64,000 bases of DNA from the NCBI RefSeq assembly GCF_030209175.1, contig NZ_JARVSM010000007.1, positions 248,001-312,000 on the forward strand, in the 5' to 3' direction. Below are positions 59,754 to 64,000 of the stretch, one piece after another; the first letter of the stretch is position 1, and each line of letters begins with the position of its first letter. A model generated the notes under the pieces. It ran no database searches, was not told the origin of the DNA, and worked only from the letters and a program-made list of their open reading frames with translations. The DNA comes from Pseudomonas sp. efr-133-TYG-5 (GTDB taxonomy: Bacteria; Pseudomonadota; Gammaproteobacteria; Pseudomonadales; Pseudomonadaceae). A program made the translations under genes and the position numbers.

Positions 59754-60692
59754 TCAGCGCTCGGTTTCCTGCTCGAGATTCTCCAATACCTCTTCGGCAT
59801 CCTTGCCCTTGGTTTTCAGCTCGCTGACGATCACCGCCGCCACGATCAACCCCGCGCCGAGCAGGGCAATCGCCGGCAAACGCTCGCCGGCGATGCGCCC
59901 GACGATGCCTGCCCAGACCGGCTCGCCGGCGTAGATCAGGGTGGCGCGGGTGGGCGAAACGCTTTTCTGCGCCCAGTTCATTGCCACCTGAATGGCCGCA
60001 CTCGCCGCGCCTAGGCCCAGCGCAGAGGCCAGCAACAGCCAGGAGAAATCCGCGATCGCCTCGCCGGTCGGCACCACCATCAGGAACGCCAGCAGCGACG
60101 TCACGGCCAGCTGCACCACGGTCACCCGACGCACATCGACCTGACCGGCGTAGGTGCTGATCAGAATGATTTCCGCGGCTATCGCGATGGCGCTGATCAG
60201 CGTGGCGATTTCTCCGGCGCTGAAATTCAGCGCCGCGCCGGACGGCCCCGAGAGCAGCATCAGGCCGCTGAACGCGAGCATGATGCCGATGCTCGGCATC
60301 AACCCCGGCCGCCGGCCCAGCACCAGCCACTGCAGCAGCGGCACGAACGGCACGTACAACGCGGTAATAAACGCCGACTGACTGCTCGGGATGCTCTGCA
60401 GGCCAACTGTCTGCAAGCCATAGCCGAGCATGATCGCGACACCGATGAACGCGCCGGCCTTGAGTTCGAACAGGGTCAGCGCGCGTAGGTGTTTCCAGGA
60501 AAACAGCGCGACAATGCTCGCCGCCGCGGCAAAACGCAGGCCGACGAAAAACATCGGGCCGCTGACGGTCATGGCGTGCTGCACCAACAGAAAGGTGCCA
60601 CCCCAGACCATGGTAATCAGCACCAGAACGCACTCGGCTGTGCTGAACCGGAAGAACCGCGAGGAGTTTCGAGGAGAGTGGGCTGACATCAT
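59754..60692 (-). CDS. EamA-family (DMT) exporter
   Basis: 312 residues with ten membrane helices in two EamA repeats (MVWGGTFLLVQHAMTVSGP; LASALGLGAASAAIQVAMNW). Probably exports amino acids or metabolites. Two adjacent ATG codons at 60692 and 60689. It is divergent from an XRE-cupin regulator that most likely controls it through the dyad at 60736. Confidence 0.87.
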   Translation of the reverse strand: MMSAHSPRNSSRFFRFSTAECVLVLITMVWGGTFLLVQHAMTVSGPMFFVGLRFAAAASIVALFSWKHLRALTLFELKAGAFIGVAIMLGYGLQTVGLQSIPSSQSAFITALYVPFVPLLQWLVLGRRPGLMPSIGIMLAFSGLMLLSGPSGAALNFSAGEIATLISAIAIAAEIILISTYAGQVDVRRVTVVQLAVTSLLAFLMVVPTGEAIADFSWLLLASALGLGAASAAIQVAMNWAQKSVSPTRATLIYAGEPVWAGIVGRIAGERLPAIALLGAGLIVAAVIVSELKTKGKDAEEVLENLEQETER

Positions 60693-60735
60693 GACCTTGC
60701 GCGCTGTGGAAGAGGGGACGCACAATGCGCCAAAT

Positions 60736-60757
60736 GTTGCGCAGTATACTGCCCAAC
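60736..60757. promoter_or_regulatory. 22-bp dyad in the EamA/XRE spacer
   Basis: GTTGCGCAGTA-TACTGCCCAAC is an inverted repeat with one mismatched pair, 44 bases before the EamA start and nine before the regulator start. Likely operator of the XRE-cupin protein. Confidence 0.55.
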
Positions 60758-60765
60758 CCCAGCCA

Positions 60766-61341
60766 GTGAGCAATATAGTGCACAAAGATTCCACGCAACG
60801 GGCGTCCGTCCTGCAACACGTCAGCCAGAACGTACGCCGCCTGCGTCATGCCGCCGACATGAGCCAGGCGACCCTGGCCGAAAAGTCCGGGGTCAGCCGG
60901 CGCATGCTGGTGGCTATCGAGGCCGGTGAGAAGAACGTCAGCCTGACCACCCTCGATCGGGTCGCCGAAGCCCTCGACGTGGCGTTCAGCGATCTGATCC
61001 AGGCCCCCGACAACCGCGATCCGAGCCGCATCAACGAGTTGGCCTGGGCCGGCAGCATTCCCGGGAGCAAGGCGGTGCTGCTGTCCAAGGCAACCGCCAC
61101 CCGCGAAGTCGAGCAGTGGGAATGGTGCCTGCAACCGGGTGAGGTCTATCCCTCGCAACCCGATGCCGACGGTTGGAGCGAGCAGATTTTCGTCTTCGCC
61201 GGTTGCTTGACCCTGATGCTGGGCGATCAGCCGCAGACCATCGCTGCCGGCGAGTTCTTCATGTTCGCCAGCAACCAGCCGCACAGCTATCGCAATGACG
61301 GCGACGTGGCGACGCGCTTCGTACGCAACGTGGTGATCTGA
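60766..61341 (+). CDS. XRE-family regulator with C-terminal cupin domain
   Basis: 191 residues: HTH at about residues 17-72 (MSQATLAEKSGVSRRMLVAI) and a cupin barrel (LQPGEVYPSQPDADGW; GEFFMFASNQPHSYRN) that binds an effector. GTG 60766 gives the usual start; GTG 60778 is an alternative. It is divergent from the EamA exporter, a common pairing in Pseudomonas, suggesting ligand-induced export. Confidence 0.85.
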   Translation: MSNIVHKDSTQRASVLQHVSQNVRRLRHAADMSQATLAEKSGVSRRMLVAIEAGEKNVSLTTLDRVAEALDVAFSDLIQAPDNRDPSRINELAWAGSIPGSKAVLLSKATATREVEQWEWCLQPGEVYPSQPDADGWSEQIFVFAGCLTLMLGDQPQTIAAGEFFMFASNQPHSYRNDGDVATRFVRNVVI

Positions 61342-61501
61342 CTGTTGCCCGGCCGACAGTGAATAAACATTTTGCGTATTTCGACTTCAATCAATTTTCA
61401 GCTATGTCTCGCAACTTACTGAAAAACAAGGAAATCATCTTCAGGCATGACTTCTGCAATCGTTTCCTGATCTTTATCCGGAAAACGACGGAGTCGACCT
61501 C

Positions 61502-61570
61502 ATGACCGCCTCAAAACCCGCCTTCGCGCGCCTTGGCATTTGTTCCTGCAAACCGGGGAGCGCCGTCTGA
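61502..61570 (+). CDS. 22-codon leader peptide with Cys-Ser-Cys
   Basis: ATG 61502 follows GGAG by eight bases and encodes a 22-residue peptide whose middle is LGICSCKPG. Its TGA stop overlaps the ATG of the monooxygenase gene (TGATG), so the main gene depends on leader translation. Cys codons (TGT, TGC) near the end recall cysteine-responsive leader peptides before sulfur genes. Too short for function on its own. Confidence 0.55.
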   Translation: MTASKPAFARLGICSCKPGSAV

Positions 61571-62973
61571 TGCCGCGTGAAATCCGTCTCAACGCCTTTG
61601 ACATGAACTGCGTCGGCCACCAGTCGCCAGGCCTTTGGGCGCACCCGCGCGATCGCTCCTGGCAGTACAAGGACCTGGAGTACTGGACCGATCTGGCGAA
61701 AATCCTTGAACGCGGCAAGTTCGACGGCTTGTTCATCGCCGATGTGCTGGGCATCTACGACGTCTACAACGGCAATGGCGAGGCGGCGATCCGCCAGGCG
61801 GCACAGGTGCCGGTCAACGATCCGTTGCAATTGATTCCACCGATGGCGCTGGTCACCGAGCATCTGGGGTTCGGCCTGACGGCGTCGCTGTCGTTCGAGC
61901 ATCCGTATCCGTTCGCCCGGCGTCTATCGACCCTCGATCATCTGACCAAGGGCCGCGCCGGCTGGAACATCGTCACGTCGTATCTGGAGAGCGGGGCGAA
62001 GAACATCGGCCAGCAAGCCCAGACCGAGCACGACGCGCGTTATGACTTCGCCGAGGAATACCTGGAGGTCTGCTACAAGCTCTGGGAAGGCAGTTGGGAA
62101 GAGGGGGCGATCCTGCGCGACCGCGAGCGGCGAATCTTCAGTGACCCGAGCAAAATCCACGAGATCCGCCACCACGGCAAACATTTTCAGGTGCCCGGTA
62201 TTCACCTTTGCGAGCCATCGCCGCAGCGCACGCCGGTGCTGTACCAGGCCGGGGCGTCGAGTCGCGGCAAGCAGTTCGCCGCCGAGCATGCCGAGTGCGT
62301 GTTCGTCGCCGCGCCGTCGAAAGTGTTGCTGAAGAAAACCGTGGCTGACATCCGCCGCCGCGCCGCCGAGGCCGGGCGCGATCCGGCGAAGATTCTGATT
62401 TTCAATCTGCAGACGGTGATCCTCGGCGAAACCGACGCCAAGGCCAAAGCCAAGTTCGAGGAATACAAATCCTGGGTCAGCTACGAGGGCGCGATGGCGC
62501 TGATTTCCGGCTGGACCGGCATCGATTTCAGCCAGTTCAAGCCGCACGAGCCGCTCAAACACGTGCACACCAATGCCATCCAGTCGGCGGTCGAGGCGTT
62601 CTCCACGGCCGACCCGAACAAAGTCTGGACCCCCAACGAACTGGCCGACTGGGTCGGCATCGGTGGTTTCGGCCCGCTGTTCGTCGGCAGTCCGGAAACG
62701 GTCGCCGACCTGTTGCAGGAGTGGGTCGACGAGACCGACGTCGATGGCTTCAACCTGGCCTATGCGCTTACCCACGAAACGTTCATCGACGCCGTGGAAT
62801 TGCTGGTGCCGGAGTTGCAGAAACGCGGGGTGTACAAGACCGAGTACGCAGCGGGGACCTTGCGCGAGAAGCTGTTTGGCGAGGGTGTGCGGCTGCCGCA
62901 GGGCCATCCGGGGGCGGGTTATCGCGATCTCGTCGGGTTGCGGCAGCAGGCCTCAAAAGTGCGGTCCGCGTAG
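61570..62973 (+). CDS. LLM-class flavin-dependent monooxygenase (NtaA/SnaA/DszA family)
   Basis: 467 residues. Features of the family: LFIADVLGIYDVYNG, GLTASLSFEHPYPFARRLSTLDHL, RAGWNIVTSYLESGAKNIG, YQAGASSRGKQFAAEHAECVFV. It uses reduced FMN from a separate reductase to oxidise substrates such as organosulfur compounds or aminocarboxylates. ATG 61570 is coupled to the leader peptide. Probably a sulfonate or sulfone utilisation enzyme, by the leader and family. Confidence 0.9.
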   Translation: MPREIRLNAFDMNCVGHQSPGLWAHPRDRSWQYKDLEYWTDLAKILERGKFDGLFIADVLGIYDVYNGNGEAAIRQAAQVPVNDPLQLIPPMALVTEHLGFGLTASLSFEHPYPFARRLSTLDHLTKGRAGWNIVTSYLESGAKNIGQQAQTEHDARYDFAEEYLEVCYKLWEGSWEEGAILRDRERRIFSDPSKIHEIRHHGKHFQVPGIHLCEPSPQRTPVLYQAGASSRGKQFAAEHAECVFVAAPSKVLLKKTVADIRRRAAEAGRDPAKILIFNLQTVILGETDAKAKAKFEEYKSWVSYEGAMALISGWTGIDFSQFKPHEPLKHVHTNAIQSAVEAFSTADPNKVWTPNELADWVGIGGFGPLFVGSPETVADLLQEWVDETDVDGFNLAYALTHETFIDAVELLVPELQKRGVYKTEYAAGTLREKLFGEGVRLPQGHPGAGYRDLVGLRQQASKVRSA

Positions 62974-63037
62974 ACGCTCGCGTGGGCAAACCCTTAAGGT
63001 TGCAGCAACCGGCCAACCCCTCAGCAGCGAGAACGGC

Positions 63038-64000
63038 ATGACCCCAACCCCATCCGGACAGGCGACCAGCGCCATCCGTCACGCCGACGTCCTGATCATC
63101 GGCGGCGGCCTCAGCGGCACAATGCTCGCGGTGCAACTGCTGCGCCTGCCCGGGCGGCGGCAGATCCTGGTGATCGAGCCGCGAGCCGAGCTCGGTCGCG
63201 GCGAGGCCTACAGCGCCGTGGAACTGGGCCACACCCTCAACGGCAATGCGGCGCGCATGAGCGTCGACCCGGATAACCCCGACGACCTCACCCAATGGCT
63301 TACCGCGCACATCGCCGCCGGTGGCTGGCCGGAGTCGGATCAGCAGCATGTGCCGGTCAGTGAGCTGTTCCCGCCGCGCGGCCTGTTCGGCGTCTATGTG
63401 CAGCAGCGCCTGGCCGAGGCGCGGGTCGTCGGCGCGCAGCACGGCTCGAGCGTCGAGCACTTGCGCGCGGAAGTGGTTGATGCGCAGGTTTCGGCGACTA
63501 CGGTGCAACTCAGCTTGAGCGACGGTCAGCAGCTGCAAGGCGCCCAGGCTGTGCTCGCCATCGGCATGTTCCCCGCCGCGCGCACGCCGCAGACCCGCTC
63601 CAGCGGCCTCAACGCGGCGGCCCTGGATCCCTGGGATGTTGCCGCCATGCGCGCGCTCGATCCGCAGTCGACGGTGCTGATCATCGGCTCGGGGCTGACC
63701 ATGGTCGACGCCGTGGTGTCGCTGGAGCAGGCCGGGCATCGCGGACCGATCGAGGTGTTTTCCCGTCACGGTCTGTTGCCGCATGTGCGTCGGCAGCCGC
63801 CGGCGTGGGTCGATTTTCTTGCTGAAGATCCGCGCATCCGCACCCCGCGACAGTTGCTGCGCGAATTGCGCCGGCATTGTCGCGCGGCCATCGCGCAGGG
63901 CATCGACTGGCAGGCGCCGCTGGACACCGTGCGTGCGCACATCGGGCGTTTGTGGAGCCAGGCCAGCGATGTCCAGCGGCGGCAGTTCGTCCGCCACGTC
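63038..64000 (+). CDS. FAD/NAD(P)-binding protein, 3' truncated
   Basis: 321 residues visible; the frame is open to the window end. N-terminal dinucleotide motif VLIIGGGLSGTMLAVQLL and a second one, VLIIGSGLTMVDAVVSLEQ, as in the FAD-NAD(P)-binding (PF13454-like) family. It lies 64 bases after the monooxygenase on the same strand and may serve the same pathway as a flavin reductase or hydroxylase. ATG 63038; the C-terminus is unknown. Confidence 0.82.
   Translation, partial: MTPTPSGQATSAIRHADVLIIGGGLSGTMLAVQLLRLPGRRQILVIEPRAELGRGEAYSAVELGHTLNGNAARMSVDPDNPDDLTQWLTAHIAAGGWPESDQQHVPVSELFPPRGLFGVYVQQRLAEARVVGAQHGSSVEHLRAEVVDAQVSATTVQLSLSDGQQLQGAQAVLAIGMFPAARTPQTRSSGLNAAALDPWDVAAMRALDPQSTVLIIGSGLTMVDAVVSLEQAGHRGPIEVFSRHGLLPHVRRQPPAWVDFLAEDPRIRTPRQLLRELRRHCRAAIAQGIDWQAPLDTVRAHIGRLWSQASDVQRRQFVRHV

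Overview
The window is GC-rich, densely coded chromosomal DNA from a gamma-proteobacterium, almost certainly a Pseudomonas of the P. fluorescens group. Indicators are the fused ShaAB antiporter subunit, DUF2790 and DUF6124 proteins, an AlkC-type DNA glycosylase with an Ig-like tail, Hfq/Crc-type CA motifs and dispersed GATCGCAGC palindromes. No rRNA, tRNA, CRISPR array, insertion sequence or prophage was seen. The first and last genes are cut by the window edges.

Layout. 1-8.6 kb: SleB-like hydrolase (partial), LysR/DHA2 efflux pair, a DUF2790-response regulator-sensor kinase operon of the copper type with a cop-box-like site, two divergent L,D-transpeptidases, then an HvfA-like RiPP precursor with a DoxX-family HvfX protein. 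8.8-13.4 kb: glutaminase, zinc-binding (CZB) chemoreceptor, ProA-like dehydrogenase, exported alpha/beta hydrolase. 13.5-16 kb: cyanate operon (cynS, a DUF2790 gene, cynT; cynR divergent). 16-24.7 kb: small unknown genes, topoisomerase III with a LexA-type box, DUF427, and a transporter plus GMC oxidoreductase pair that both carry CA motifs, with a LysR gene. 24.7-27.8 kb: arsRCH without arsB/ACR3, then an MFS gene.

27.8-35.3 kb holds the most coherent unexplained system. Seven minus-strand genes are packed head to tail, most overlapping: a thermostable-hemolysin-family (GNAT-like) protein, AMP-dependent acid ligase, haem-oxygenase-like putative metal oxidase, SDR reductase, exported TPR protein, OmpR-type regulator and QseC-type kinase. 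A PmrA/QseB-like direct repeat lies upstream, and a Rieske oxygenase follows. It looks like a self-regulated biosynthetic pathway for an acid-derived (probably fatty-acid-derived) product.

35.5-47 kb: cytochrome b561, DUF4287, GNAT, a divergent DapF paralogue, a structured RNA leader before a DUF6124 gene, a frameshifted Tle1-like phospholipase effector with its DUF2931 lipoprotein partner, alkC, GST, RpiR regulator, a two-cysteine DksA relative and a second chemoreceptor. 47-53.4 kb: small unknown genes, an orphan glycine-betaine-type binding protein, a TonB receptor preceded by DUF2946, DUF3995. 53.4-59.5 kb: the six-gene ShaAB-CDEFG cation/proton antiporter operon. 59.7-64 kb: EamA exporter divergent from an XRE-cupin regulator, then an LLM-class flavin monooxygenase preceded by a 22-codon leader peptide containing Cys-Ser-Cys, and a partial FAD/NAD(P)-binding protein, probably sulfur-scavenging genes.

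Functions are assigned from recognisable motifs and family memory only; no database search was run.
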